Assembly (NCBI GenBank): GCA_019686145.1
Contig: JADGHK010000055.1
Coordinates: 1 to 9,589, forward strand
Reading direction: 5' to 3'
Length of the DNA: 9,589 nt
DNA from: Bryobacteraceae bacterium
Lineage (GTDB): Bacteria; Acidobacteriota; Terriglobia; Bryobacterales; Bryobacteraceae
Shown: positions 1 to 8,700 of the stretch, one piece after another
Numbering within the stretch: position 1 is the stretch's first letter
Layout of the letters: the number at the start of each line of letters is the position of its first letter
Notes under the pieces: generated by a model
Database searches by the model: none
What the model was told of the DNA's origin: nothing
Seen by the model: only the letters and a program-made list of their open reading frames with translations
Position numbers and translations under genes: made by a program

Positions 1-1425
1 CAGCGTTTCCAGCCCCATAAGCGGCGGAGGAACCAGAAAGTGGCAGGCGATTCGGGCGGAAGTCCCGACGGCAATCGAGCTGATGGCCCCCGCTGCATTC
101 GCTCTTTGCCAATAAACGCCCAGAAACAAAGGAACAACGCATCCCGCAAACACGATGTCAAACGCAACAACCAGGAGAACTCCAGGCTCAGGCCGGACAT
201 AGGCGACCCAAGCCGCGATCGCCGCGGTCGGGATAGCCAGCAGGCGGGACAGAAGGAGCATCTTCCTGTCGCTGATCGATGTGCCGCGCCATCTCTGCAG
301 GACGCTTCGAGCCATCACGACAGAAATGACCAGCATCGCGCCGTTTGCGGTCGACATGGAAGCGCCCACAATGCCGGTGAACACAAGAACGCCGATCCAG
401 TAGGGCAGGGAATTGGCGGCGAGCGTCGGAAGCACCATGCGCGGATCAGCGGCATTCGACACCGTGGAGATTGCGGCAAGCCCGAGGAGCGAACCGCAGA
501 GGCCCACGATAATCGTCAGTGCGCCGGCATAGTAGCAGGAGCGCTGCGCGACCTCCGGGCTCTTCGCCGCAAACACACGCTCCATGAAATCGAGAGCCAT
601 TGCGTTGCCGAACGCGAGCGCGATGATGAAAGACCAGTTGACGAGCCCGCCTCCTTCCAGCGTCGCGATCCCCGAGGTATCGAGGAGCTTCGGGGGGACC
701 GCTGCAACAATCGATTCCCAGCCGCGCGTCCCGAGCAGCCAGCCCGCGGCGAGGACAAAACCGGCAATGGCCACGTGGATCTGAAGGAAATCTGTCCAGA
801 TGGCGGCGTAGAGGCCGCCAGCCATCGTATAGAGCATGATGACAAGTGTGACCAGAAGGAGCGACGGCAGATATTCGAAGCCGCTCACCACGGCAAGGAT
901 CCACGCGACTGCAGAAAGATTGCCAGCCACAACCACCGTGAAGGAAATCATTGTGAGGATAGAAACGAGCAGCTCGGTCGCCTTGCCATAGCGGCGGTAG
1001 AAGAATTCGGGCAGCGTCAGGAGCTTCATGCGGTTGAGGGGCGCTGCCAGGAAGCGGCCGACAATAAACAGGCTGAGAGCAAGCCCGATTGGAATCGCCA
1101 GGCCGGCCCAGATTCCGCTGCCGTATGTCATGGACGCGCTTCCCAGCGTCGCATTGCCATCGATCGCCTGTGCGACGAGCGCGGTTCCCACCAGAATGAA
1201 GGGCATCGAACCTTCGCACACCGTGTAGCGCTTGCTCGAGCCTCGTACCTGCGTGTAGGTATACAGACCAATTGCCAACGAGATGGCCATGAAGATGACC
1301 ACCGGCCAGAACATGAGTGTCATAAGCGTCCGCTGTCCGGAAGTGGGATTGGCTTCGTCGTGGAAAGTCAGGATTTCAGCGTGGAAGGACCGGTTGGCAA
1401 CAAGGCCGGTAGGAAACTCTTCCAT
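1..1425 (-). CDS. Sodium:solute symporter (SSS family), 3' end cut by the window edge
   Basis: This is probably a Na+-coupled transporter of the inner membrane; the substrate cannot be told from sequence. Reading the minus strand from 1425 gives 475 codons without a stop, still open at base 1. The protein is strongly hydrophobic with many membrane helices. It carries the classic SSS signature MAGGLYAAIWTDFLQ at residues 201-215, and a later helix with ASMSTANGAML, which matches the helix holding the Na2-site Ser/Thr in this family. SSS proteins usually have about 500-600 residues, so only the C-terminus should be missing. The start is uncertain. Tandem ATGs at 1428 and 1425 follow an in-frame TAG (1434-1432) and give a polar N-terminal extension of about 35 residues. 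Internal ATGs at 1323 and 1314 begin right before the first helix (MFWPVVIFMA). None has a clear Shine-Dalgarno site. A terminator lies just upstream, so the gene probably has its own promoter in 1429-1494, although I could not identify one. Confidence 0.9.
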   Translation of the reverse strand, partial: MEEFPTGLVANRSFHAEILTFHDEANPTSGQRTLMTLMFWPVVIFMAISLAIGLYTYTQVRGSSKRYTVCEGSMPFILVGTALVAQAIDGNATLGSASMTYGSGIWAGLAIPIGLALSLFIVGRFLAAPLNRMKLLTLPEFFYRRYGKATELLVSILTMISFTVVVAGNLSAVAWILAVVSGFEYLPSLLLVTLVIMLYTMAGGLYAAIWTDFLQIHVAIAGFVLAAGWLLGTRGWESIVAAVPPKLLDTSGIATLEGGGLVNWSFIIALAFGNAMALDFMERVFAAKSPEVAQRSCYYAGALTIIVGLCGSLLGLAAISTVSNAADPRMVLPTLAANSLPYWIGVLVFTGIVGASMSTANGAMLVISVVMARSVLQRWRGTSISDRKMLLLSRLLAIPTAAIAAWVAYVRPEPGVLLVVAFDIVFAGCVVPLFLGVYWQRANAAGAISSIAVGTSARIACHFLVPPPLMGLETL

Positions 1426-1494
1426 CATAAACTAGCGAGCGTAAAGCGCGGAAGAGAATCTTTGCGCGGGTTTGCAGGACGCGGGCGTGAGGCT

Positions 1495-1538
1495 AAAAAA
1501 GAGCCCCGGTCCGCGGCGTCCTGCCGCTTTCCGGGGCT
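1495..1538 (-). terminator. Rho-independent terminator after the kinase-regulator-secreted protein unit
   Basis: On the minus strand, AGCCCCGG (1538-1531) pairs exactly with CCGGGGCT (1509-1502). An inner stem GCGGC/GCCGC (1527-1523 with 1517-1513) closes a five-base loop. A run of T follows directly (complement of the A run at 1495-1500). It lies 33 bases past the stop codon of the small secreted protein and about 70 bases before the symporter start. It therefore should end the unit running leftward from the kinase and separate the symporter from it. Confidence 0.88.
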
Positions 1539-1570
1539 GTCCGGGTTAGGTTGAATGTACGCTTTCTAGC

Positions 1571-1975
1571 TTATTCGTCGGCTTCGATTTCAATACTGCG
1601 GCGGAGGTGCCAGTCTGCTTTCTCGTAGGCTTCCTGCGCGGCGCGGCGAGCCTGCATCGCCAGTTGGCGCTCAAGCTGCCACGACTTGCGTGCCATTGCG
1701 GGCCACTTCAACTCCAGTGGGCTCGCCGGCCTCGAAAGGATTTTTTGGACCTCGGCTTCATGTTTCTTTGCCTCTGCCTCAAAGCTCTCGGCCCGGAGGC
1801 GATACTGTTTTGCTACAGCCACATGCTCCGCGCGTGTCTTCGCCTTGCGCGCCATGGCTTCCAGCTCCAACTCGTCCATGGGCGAATCAGCGCTGGCTCC
1901 TGGAGCCGCCGAAAGTGCAAACAGTACGAGGACTGGTAAAAAGCGCAGCAAACCGCTGCTCCGGTGCTTCATCAT
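1571..1975 (-). CDS. Small secreted, helix-rich protein of unknown function
   Basis: From the ATG at 1975 this is 134 residues. A typical Sec signal peptide is visible: a basic start (MMKHRSSGLLR), a hydrophobic core (FLPVLVLFAL) and a likely signal peptidase I site after ASA at residue 29. The mature part of about 105 residues is rich in Ala, Glu, Lys and Arg. It looks like two long amphipathic helices joined by a Pro-containing turn (SRPASPLELKWP), so a helical hairpin or coiled coil is likely. There is no cysteine for lipidation and no catalytic motif. An upstream in-frame ATG at 2008 would add 11 residues including two Glu, unusual before a signal peptide, so I prefer 1975 (1972 also possible); no start has a strong Shine-Dalgarno site. 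The gene lies 89 bases downstream of the response regulator on the same strand and just before a terminator. It is therefore probably the last gene of that operon, perhaps a partner or output of the signalling system (inference). It resembles small helical hypothetical proteins that I recall from Acidobacteria, but I cannot name a family. Confidence 0.75.
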   Translation of the reverse strand: MMKHRSSGLLRFLPVLVLFALSAAPGASADSPMDELELEAMARKAKTRAEHVAVAKQYRLRAESFEAEAKKHEAEVQKILSRPASPLELKWPAMARKSWQLERQLAMQARRAAQEAYEKADWHLRRSIEIEADE

Positions 1976-2064
1976 TGGCTTTCTCTTGAGGATTTCCTCT
2001 GGCTTCATTTAAGCCGGAAAGGGGTCTTGGCCAAAATCCGAAAATTTTCGTACTGAGAACGAGG

Positions 2065-2706
2065 TCAAACGGAGACGAGGCCGTGTTTGATGGCGAACTG
2101 AACCAGCTGGGCGCTGGTTTGCACACCGAGGTCGTCCATCATCTTGTACTTGTGAGTTTCGACTGTGCGGGGAGAGATGTCAAGGATTGCTCCGATTTCC
2201 TTCGCCGATTTCCCTTCGGCTAGTAGTTGCAGAACTTCTCTCTGCCGCTGGCTGAGCTGAATTGTGTCCTTCACGCGCCTTCGGGACTCATTCAGGAACT
2301 CCTCGAGCGCCGGACCTCGCAGCATCTCCGAAACGTACGTCCGCCCGCGCAAAGACTCCCGAATTGCCTGAACCAGCTCGTCCGAGGCGGAGTGCTTCAG
2401 GACGTAGGCAGAGGCTCCGGCTTCAAACGCTCGAGCTGCATAAACCACATCGGGATGCATCGTCAGAAAGATGATCTTGGAGGGGATTCCTTCCTCCTTC
2501 AGCTGGCGTGCCGCTTCGATGCCATTGAGCAGAGGCATGGAGATGTCGGCGACGATGGCGTCCGGTCGATGCTGGCGCGCGGCCTCCAGCAGCTCGCGTC
2601 CGTTTGCCGCAACGCCTACGAGATCGAATTCCGATTCAAGCAGGCCGCGCAGGCCCTCGAGGACGATCTTATGATCGTCCGCCAGCAGCAATCTTGGCTT
2701 GTTCAT
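2065..2706 (-). CDS. NarL/FixJ-type response regulator (receiver plus LuxR HTH)
   Basis: A 213-residue cytoplasmic DNA-binding response regulator. Residues 1-120 form a receiver domain: acidic pair D10-D11, phosphoacceptor D54 (in VADISMP), T82 (in FLTMHP) and K104 (in YVLKH) are all in the expected order, so it should be phosphorylatable. Residues about 150-213 form a LuxR/GerE helix-turn-helix (LSQRQREVLQLLAEGKS, then ISPRTVETHKYKMMDDLGV). The open frame extends to an ATG at 2754. The ATG at 2706 is preferred because AGGAGG lies five bases before it and the protein then starts right at the receiver (MNKPRLLLADDH). The gene overlaps the end of the kinase gene by 38 bases, so the kinase is the likely phosphodonor and translation is probably coupled. 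Target genes cannot be read from the sequence. The length is normal for the family and no key residue is missing. Confidence 0.95.
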   Translation of the reverse strand: MNKPRLLLADDHKIVLEGLRGLLESEFDLVGVAANGRELLEAARQHRPDAIVADISMPLLNGIEAARQLKEEGIPSKIIFLTMHPDVVYAARAFEAGASAYVLKHSASDELVQAIRESLRGRTYVSEMLRGPALEEFLNESRRRVKDTIQLSQRQREVLQLLAEGKSAKEIGAILDISPRTVETHKYKMMDDLGVQTSAQLVQFAIKHGLVSV

Positions 2707-5599
2707 CCGTTCCTCCTGCCGGCACGCAGGCATGAATTCTCGTTCCTTCGCCACAACGCGAATGGACTGTCAATTGCCCTCCCAGAAGCCGTGCGCGTTC
2801 TTCCATGCTTGCGAGGCCCAGCCCCGGCCGCCAGTTGGGATCGTCGCGGTCAAACCCCTGTCCGCTGTCTTCGAGCGTCAGCTCGAGGAGATTGCCTCTG
2901 CGCTCCAAACGCACCCGCACCTCGTCTGCTGCGGAATGCCGGGAGACGTTGCGCAAGCCCTCCTGAACGATGCGATAGAGCGCCAGTTGCACCGGCTTGG
3001 GTACATCCGAAAAATCACCATGATAGACAAACTCGACCGGAGGACCGCCGCGCTCGAAGAAGCTTCTGCACTCGGATTCGATGGCGGCGGTCAAATCGAG
3101 ATCGTCAATCATCGACGGATGCAGTCTCCGGGACAGCCCGTGGACGTCGTTCGAAAGACGCATGATTTGCTGCTTGATCCCATCAAGGCTCGCCTTCCAC
3201 CGCTCCGCATCGAAGGATTTCGCCTGCTGTTGGAGGCGTCCTGTTTCAATTGCGACCGCTGCAAGGCGCTGGGTCAGATCGTCGTGCAGCTCACGGGCCA
3301 GCCTGCTTCTCTCCTCCTCCTGCGCGGTGATCAGCCGCCGGGCCAGGGCTTCCAGCTCCTGCTGCTTCTGACGCAGAGCGCTCTCGGCCTGTTTTCGTGC
3401 GGTGATGTCTTTGCAAATGACGGCGATACCTGCCGGCCGGGCGTTCTCGCCCATGAGCAGGGATAGCGTCATCAGTACCGGCACCTCCCGTCCTTCGCGA
3501 TTCACTTGCACTGTCTCTGCGTTCCGGATCTGCGATCCGTTGAGGCACAGCGTAAGAGCCTGCTGCAGTTCTTCTCTGCGCTCCGGCGGCGCCAGCACTT
3601 CGAGCGTTTGGCCGCGCAGTTCGTCCCGCTTCCAGCCGTAGACGCGCTCCGCCTCGGCGTTGCAATCCGAAATCCGCCCATCCAGATCGGCAAGCACAAT
3701 CGGGTCTGCCCCTTCCCTGAAAACCTTCGATAGCCGCCGGAATTGATCTTGCGCGGTCTTCCAGTCGGTGATGTCCTGGGCAGCGCAAATGATTCCGGAA
3801 GATCTGCCCGGCTCTTCGGGCAGCAAGGCGGCAGTAAAGAGAACCGGGATCGGTCCTGTACGCGAGAGAAGCGACGTCTCGACGGCAGGGAGGCGTCCGG
3901 ATTGGACCAGGCGCTCGAGGAGTTCTTCTGCGCGGGAGCCATCCCCCTCAAACAGCTCGCCGAACGGTTTTCCGATGAGTTCCTCGCGGCTGGTCCGAAG
4001 CAGATCCAGTGCGGCCGGATTTGCTTCGCGGACCGGAGCTTTCAACATCGCTGCGGCGCTGTCGCCCGGTTTGGCATCGATGACAAGGACCGCATTGATC
4101 AGCGAGCCCAGCACGCGGTCCAGCTCCTCCTTCGATACCGTGGTCTGCTCCAGTTGCTCGATCATCCGGTTGAACACTGAGGCGAGCTGGCCAATCTCGT
4201 CTTCCGATTCGATGGGGACGCGGATTGCGAAGTCCCGGTCGCCAAGCCGGCGCGCTCCTTCGGCCAGCGCCAGGACCGGCCGGGTCACGGTCCGGGCAAG
4301 CATCCATGCGGCGGCATAGAAGATTGCTGCCGCCAGGACGCCGCTCCAGAGGATTCGCCTTCGCAGCTCCGTGACGGGCTGTAACGCCTCGGCTGCATCG
4401 ATCTCGGCGACCAGCGCCCAATCGAGCTGAGGGATGGCAAGCGGGGCATACGAACGCAGCACCGGAACGCCGTCCAGCCCCACGCCCATCTCCGTACCCT
4501 TCTCGCCGCGTCTCGCCCGCTCCGCCGCTCCCGGATCTACGGTTAGCGCCAGGATTGCCGTCCGGTGTCTGCGAACTGCTTCAATCACCTGCCGCGAGAC
4601 CCCGGCGCGCTCCAGCCGCGCGAAATAGTCCTCCGGCCGCTCCGCGTCGAAGCGGAGGTCGCTACGCAAAGTGTTGTCAGGCCCGACAATGTAGGTTTGG
4701 CCGGTTTCTCCCAGCCCCTCCTCGCGCCACTTGCGGTCCCCGGTCATCACACGGTTGATCTCGTCCACCGATACCTGAATCGCCAGCACGCCGATCTTTG
4801 ATCCTGCACGCCGGATGGGCGCGGCAATGAAGGCGGCCGGCGCAAAGTAGGAGGCCACGTAGGGCGAGTAGTCTTCGATGACGTATTGTTCAATCTCCTT
4901 CAGCGCCATGGCTCGCTCGAACACCTTCGCCAGACCGGTTTTCCGGTATGGCTCCCCGGTCAGCTTTGCGCCAAGGTCAATTTCCTTGAACACGGAATAC
5001 AGAATCCGTCCTTCGGCAGCGTCGATCAGGAAAATGTCGTAGAAACCGAAGGCGGTCTGATAGCGGTGGAGCGTTGGGTGATAACGCGCGTGCGCCCGTC
5101 CGTATCTGCCGGCTTGGGGCACGTTTAGCAGCAGATCTTTCGATCCGACAGGGTGCGGATTCGTGGAGAGGAAGAAGTGCTGAAGCGCGCGCGTGCGAGG
5201 CTCCCCCGGGAACCAGCGTTCGATCGTCTTCGTACGGTTGAATTCTGGCGGGAGCCGCGGACCGAAGGATGTGTTGTAGTAGTGCCGGAGAAGCTTCTCC
5301 CGTTCGTTTGCTCCGTCTTGTGCCGGGAGTTCCTCCCACGCGTTCCGGAATTCTTCGAGCGCCGTGATTGTCGATTCGTCCGACGAAAGCGCCAGCACGT
5401 GGTTGCTGACGTCCTCGAAGTACCGCTCAATGCGCCGGCACTTGGTTTCGCGGATGGCCGTCAGCCGGTCGTAAGTCGCCTGCTTGAGTGAGGATGCCGC
5501 GCCTTCGGATGCCTCCCACCCGGTGACCAGAATCGCAAGTAAGCCCAGAGCCAGAAAGGCGGTCTGGAGCTTTGAGCGGAATGACCGGAATCGGACCAT
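2669..5599 (-). CDS. Membrane sensor histidine kinase: Cache-HAMP-PAS-PAS-HisKA_3-HATPase
   Basis: A 976-residue inner-membrane sensor kinase. Order: membrane helix 1 (about 12-28); a large extracytoplasmic region of double-Cache type (about 29-415) with Cache-like stretches YDIFLID (187-193), GETGQTYIVGPDNTLRSDLR (297-316) and a segment ending LDWALVAEID near 400; membrane helix 2 (about 417-435); HAMP (about 436-486); a PAS-like domain (about 494-614); a second, clearer PAS (about 618-736); a short coiled coil; then the HisKA_3 dimerisation box with phosphoacceptor H772 in LARELHDDLTQRL. The ATPase domain has the N box with N884 (QEGLRNVSRHS), G1 box DSGQGF (D911, G913, G915) and G2 box around GLGLASMEERA (926-936). 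All catalytic elements are present. HisKA_3 kinases normally pair with NarL-type regulators, and that partner gene overlaps this one by 38 bases. The frame is open to an ATG at 5761, but that start would run across the divergent gene; 5599 places a short basic segment before helix 1. The Shine-Dalgarno signal at 5599 is weak. The ligand is unknown. Confidence 0.93.
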   Translation of the reverse strand: MVRFRSFRSKLQTAFLALGLLAILVTGWEASEGAASSLKQATYDRLTAIRETKCRRIERYFEDVSNHVLALSSDESTITALEEFRNAWEELPAQDGANEREKLLRHYYNTSFGPRLPPEFNRTKTIERWFPGEPRTRALQHFFLSTNPHPVGSKDLLLNVPQAGRYGRAHARYHPTLHRYQTAFGFYDIFLIDAAEGRILYSVFKEIDLGAKLTGEPYRKTGLAKVFERAMALKEIEQYVIEDYSPYVASYFAPAAFIAAPIRRAGSKIGVLAIQVSVDEINRVMTGDRKWREEGLGETGQTYIVGPDNTLRSDLRFDAERPEDYFARLERAGVSRQVIEAVRRHRTAILALTVDPGAAERARRGEKGTEMGVGLDGVPVLRSYAPLAIPQLDWALVAEIDAAEALQPVTELRRRILWSGVLAAAIFYAAAWMLARTVTRPVLALAEGARRLGDRDFAIRVPIESEDEIGQLASVFNRMIEQLEQTTVSKEELDRVLGSLINAVLVIDAKPGDSAAAMLKAPVREANPAALDLLRTSREELIGKPFGELFEGDGSRAEELLERLVQSGRLPAVETSLLSRTGPIPVLFTAALLPEEPGRSSGIICAAQDITDWKTAQDQFRRLSKVFREGADPIVLADLDGRISDCNAEAERVYGWKRDELRGQTLEVLAPPERREELQQALTLCLNGSQIRNAETVQVNREGREVPVLMTLSLLMGENARPAGIAVICKDITARKQAESALRQKQQELEALARRLITAQEEERSRLARELHDDLTQRLAAVAIETGRLQQQAKSFDAERWKASLDGIKQQIMRLSNDVHGLSRRLHPSMIDDLDLTAAIESECRSFFERGGPPVEFVYHGDFSDVPKPVQLALYRIVQEGLRNVSRHSAADEVRVRLERRGNLLELTLEDSGQGFDRDDPNWRPGLGLASMEERARLLGGQLTVHSRCGEGTRIHACVPAGGTDEQAKIAAGGRS
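2711..2717 (-). promoter_or_regulatory. Shine-Dalgarno site of the response regulator, inside the kinase gene
   Basis: Minus-strand AGGAGGA (2717-2711) sits five bases before the ATG at 2706. It lies within the last codons of the kinase gene (encoding ...PAGG...). It fixes the regulator start at 2706 rather than the longer open frame from 2754, and suggests that ribosomes finishing the kinase help load the regulator message. Confidence 0.85.
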
Positions 5600-5723
5600 C
5601 TGTTTTCGACCATTTTCGCCCTTCCAGCCATTCAAAGGTTTCCGCTCCGGAACCGGCTCCGCCCCGGGGAGACAGGCCGGAAGAAGTAAACTGGGGCAGG
5701 CGGCCCCTTTTTGGTGCCTGACC
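5600..5723. promoter_or_regulatory. Divergent intergenic region between kinase and CPBP protease genes
   Basis: These 124 bases separate the two proposed start codons, so they must hold, or lie next to, promoters for both directions. I found no convincing -35/-10 pair on either strand. The only structured element is the hairpin with a T run at 5693-5712, described separately. If either gene starts upstream of the start chosen here, the region shrinks or disappears, so its limits depend on those start calls. Confidence 0.5.
5693..5712 (+). promoter_or_regulatory. GC hairpin plus T run just before the CPBP protease start
   Basis: GGGGC (5693-5697) pairs with GCCCC (5703-5707) around a five-base loop and is followed by TTTTT (5708-5712), eleven bases before the ATG at 5724. 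A competing stem CAGGC (5697-5701) with GCCTG (5716-5720) would exclude the first and reach the ribosome-binding zone. The arrangement resembles a small attenuator or translation-control hairpin, but the stem is only five base pairs, so chance is possible. Confidence 0.3.
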
Positions 5724-8700
5724 ATGAATACAGAACGAATCACCGCTCGTGACCTCCGCATCGTTCTTGTCTCGCTGCTGATTATCGTTGGCTGTACGAT
5801 TTATACGCGCCTCAACTTCAGCCGCGCCTTCCCGGAGGCATCCATCGAACTCCTGTATTCCCGGGAACAAATTACGAAGATGGCCAGGGACTTTCTTGCG
5901 GCCCGCGGCCTCGCTACGGACGGCTTCCGTAACCTGACGCTGTTTGACCCCGACAATACGGCGCGTATCTATCTCGAACGCGAGCTCGGTCTCGAAGAAG
6001 CCAACCGGCTGATGCGCGGCGAGGTCGCGGTCTGGCGGTGGCGTGCGCGCTGGTTTCGGCCTCCGTCACAGGAGGAACGGATCGTCTTCCTCACTCCAGA
6101 GGGCAGGCTCGTTGGATTTCAGAACGTGATTTCCGAAGCAGCCCCTGGAGCCCGGTTGTCGCAAGAGGAGGCGCTTCAGTACGCCACAGCCTTTCTCAAC
6201 GAGCAGACAACGCAGCCCCACCGGCTCATTGAGCAGCAGCGCATCGAAAGGCCCAACCGCCTGGATTACGTCTTCACTTGGGAGCGTGAGAACTTCCGCG
6301 CCGCTGCGGCGACCTACCGCAGGTCGGTGGTGATTCAGGGTGACGCCGTGGGGGGCTATCAGGAGCAGTTGTATGTTCCCGAGCAATGGCGCCGTGAGTT
6401 CGCAGGCCTCCGTTCCCGCAATGACCTCTTTGCGCAGATAGCGACCGCCTTTTACGTACCACTGATTCTGTCGGCGGTTGCGGTCGTGATCCTTTCGCTG
6501 CGGCGCGGAGCCATTGCGTGGCGCCCGGTCCTGGCGATCTCCGCTGTTGTCGGCATCCTCATGGTGCTCAACCAGTGGAACGCGCTGGCCTTCGTGATTG
6601 ATCGAATGCCCACGAGCTCGCCCTTTCAGGAGATGGTTGCTCTCGGGCTGCTGCAGGGCGTGGGCTCAGGCGTCGTTGCGTTCTTCTACGTCGTCCTTGC
6701 TGCTGCCGCGGGCGAACCGCTATACCGCGCTCAGCATCCGGAGAAGCTGTCACTGGCGAGCGCATTCAGCGCGAAAGGGGTAGCCACGAAAGAATTTTTT
6801 CTGGCGACCGTGACGGGCTACGGTTTCGCTGCGGCTCACATCGCCTTCGTCGTCGCGTTCTACCTGATTGGCAGAAGGTTCGGGGTCTGGAGCCCGCAGG
6901 AGGTTCCCTATTCCGATCTCCTTTCCACATGGCTGCCGTGGCTCTATCCGCTCACGATCTCACTGCTTGCAGCGACCTCGGAGGAGTTCTGGTTCCGGCT
7001 GTTCGCGATTCCTTTTTTGAAGCGCTACCTGCGATTCGCGTGGGTAGCCATCGTTCTGCCTGCGTTCATCTGGGGTTTTCTCCACGCGAACTATCCGCAG
7101 CAGCCCGCCTGGATCCGAGGTGTGGAAGTGGGAGTGATCGGCGTTGCTGCGGGCCTTCTGATGGTGCGCTTCGGAATCCTGGCCACGCTGGTTTGGCATT
7201 ACACCGTCGACGCCATTCTCATCGGCATGTTCCTCTTCCAGTCCGACAACCTCTTCTTCCGTTTGAGCGGGTGGTTTGTGGCGGGCGCCGTCTTCTTCCC
7301 TCTGCTGGCGTCGTTGATCCTCTACAGGCGGCGAGGCGGCTTTTTGGCCGACCCGGAGATGCTGAACCGAGCCCGGCAGCAGCCCGTTCCCGCTGCCCAG
7401 CCGGCACAGGCAGCACCGTCAGCACAATCCGCGCTCCCACCGTTACGTCCCGTTGCCGGGTGGCCGCACCGCTACCTGTACGCAGCCGGCGCCATTGCTT
7501 TCATCGCCGGCCTCGTCTTCGCGCCGACCCGCATCGGCGATTTCCTCGAGGTGAAAATCAACCGGCGTCAGGCGGAGGCGGCCGGGGCTTTACGCCTCGG
7601 GCAGTTGGGTTTTGACCGTAGGGAGTGGCGGAAGGTTACGGAATATTTTCCGAACGTCCGGATTGCCGAGTATGAGTACCTGCGGCGCGAGGTCGGACCC
7701 GCCGAGGCGAACCGGCTTCTGCAACAGTGGACCCAGCCTAACCTCTGGCGCGTCTGGTTCTTCCGGCCGCTCGAGCAGGAGCAGCGGTACTTCTACGTTG
7801 ACCAGGAAGGCGGAATTGCGCGGGCGGACGTCGTGCTGCCCGAAAATGCCCGGGGTGCGAAACTGACGACGGAGCAGGCGCTCAATCTGGCCGGCATCCA
7901 CCTTGGCTGGAAAGGCATCGATCTGGACCGCTACAAGCTGGTCGACTCACAGATCGAAAAACGGCCGAACCGCACGGATCATTCCTTTGTCTGGGAGTCG
8001 CTGGAATTCAAGGTGGGTGAGGCGCGGGCCCGCGTATCGCTGCAGATCAAAGGTTATGAGCCGTCAAACTTTCAGCGATACCTCTACTTGCCGGAGGCGT
8101 GGGTGCGCGACTTTGAGCGTCTGAGACTCCAGACGCTCTTGTTTCCGGCTGCTCTGGGCGTCCTCGCTCTGATGGTTCTGCTTCTGTTCATAGGACGGCT
8201 TAGCGGGCGTTTGCAGCCTCAAAGGCCGCACCGTTACTGCTGGAAGGTCTACTGGGGCGCCGCCCTGCTCACGAGCGGCCTGGCGGTCCTGGAAATGCTA
8301 AACGAGTGGACCCTGCTGTTTGCAGACTACAGGACGGAAACGCCGCTGGTGAACTACATCGCGAGCACGGTGTCGGGCGGCCTGATCACTGTGTTCCTGT
8401 CCGGAGTCGGGGCTTTTCTTGGCGTGATGGCGCTGGACATGTTCCTGCAAATGACGCTGAGGGAGAGGCTGGTCCTGCCGCCATCCTTGCCCGCTGCCGC
8501 GGCAATCGCCGCGCTCGTCTGGGGCCTCAACCGGGTCCTGGGATATCTGGGGCAGCTCGTTCCCGGGCCGCGGTATAGTGATTCGCTATCCTTGCCCGCC
8601 GGCCTCGAGACCTTTTTGCCCGCCTTCACTGTTCTGAACCAGGCAATCACACGGAGCATTGCCGCAGTCGTTGTTGCGGGTGTAGCAGCCTGCCTGCTAC

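Noticed and set aside
446..1219. 257-codon minus-strand open frame in another phase of the symporter
   Set aside because: The Arg- and Cys-rich translation is a frame shadow; the symporter phase gives membrane helices and the SSS signature.
40..1554. 504-codon plus-strand open frame
   Set aside because: It is antisense to the symporter; its translation is Arg/His/Asp-rich, lacks any recognisable domain and reflects GC-rich codon use of the other strand.
2039..2050. Perfect 12-base palindrome CGAAAATTTTCG between regulator and small gene
   Set aside because: One or two such palindromes are expected by chance in a window of this size, and no second copy or promoter context supports an operator.
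2227..3466. Plus-strand open frames of 312 and 255 codons
   Set aside because: Both lie antisense to the regulator and the kinase ATPase region, which have complete motifs on the minus strand.
5600..5761. Longer kinase start at 5761 and longer CPBP start at 5484
   Set aside because: Each would overlap the divergent neighbour's coding region and adds low-complexity sequence before the first membrane helix; 5599 and 5724 give normal N-termini.
6929..7615. 228-codon plus-strand open frame inside the CPBP gene
   Set aside because: It is a shifted-frame shadow across the protease active-site region; the main frame continues uninterrupted with all CPBP motifs.
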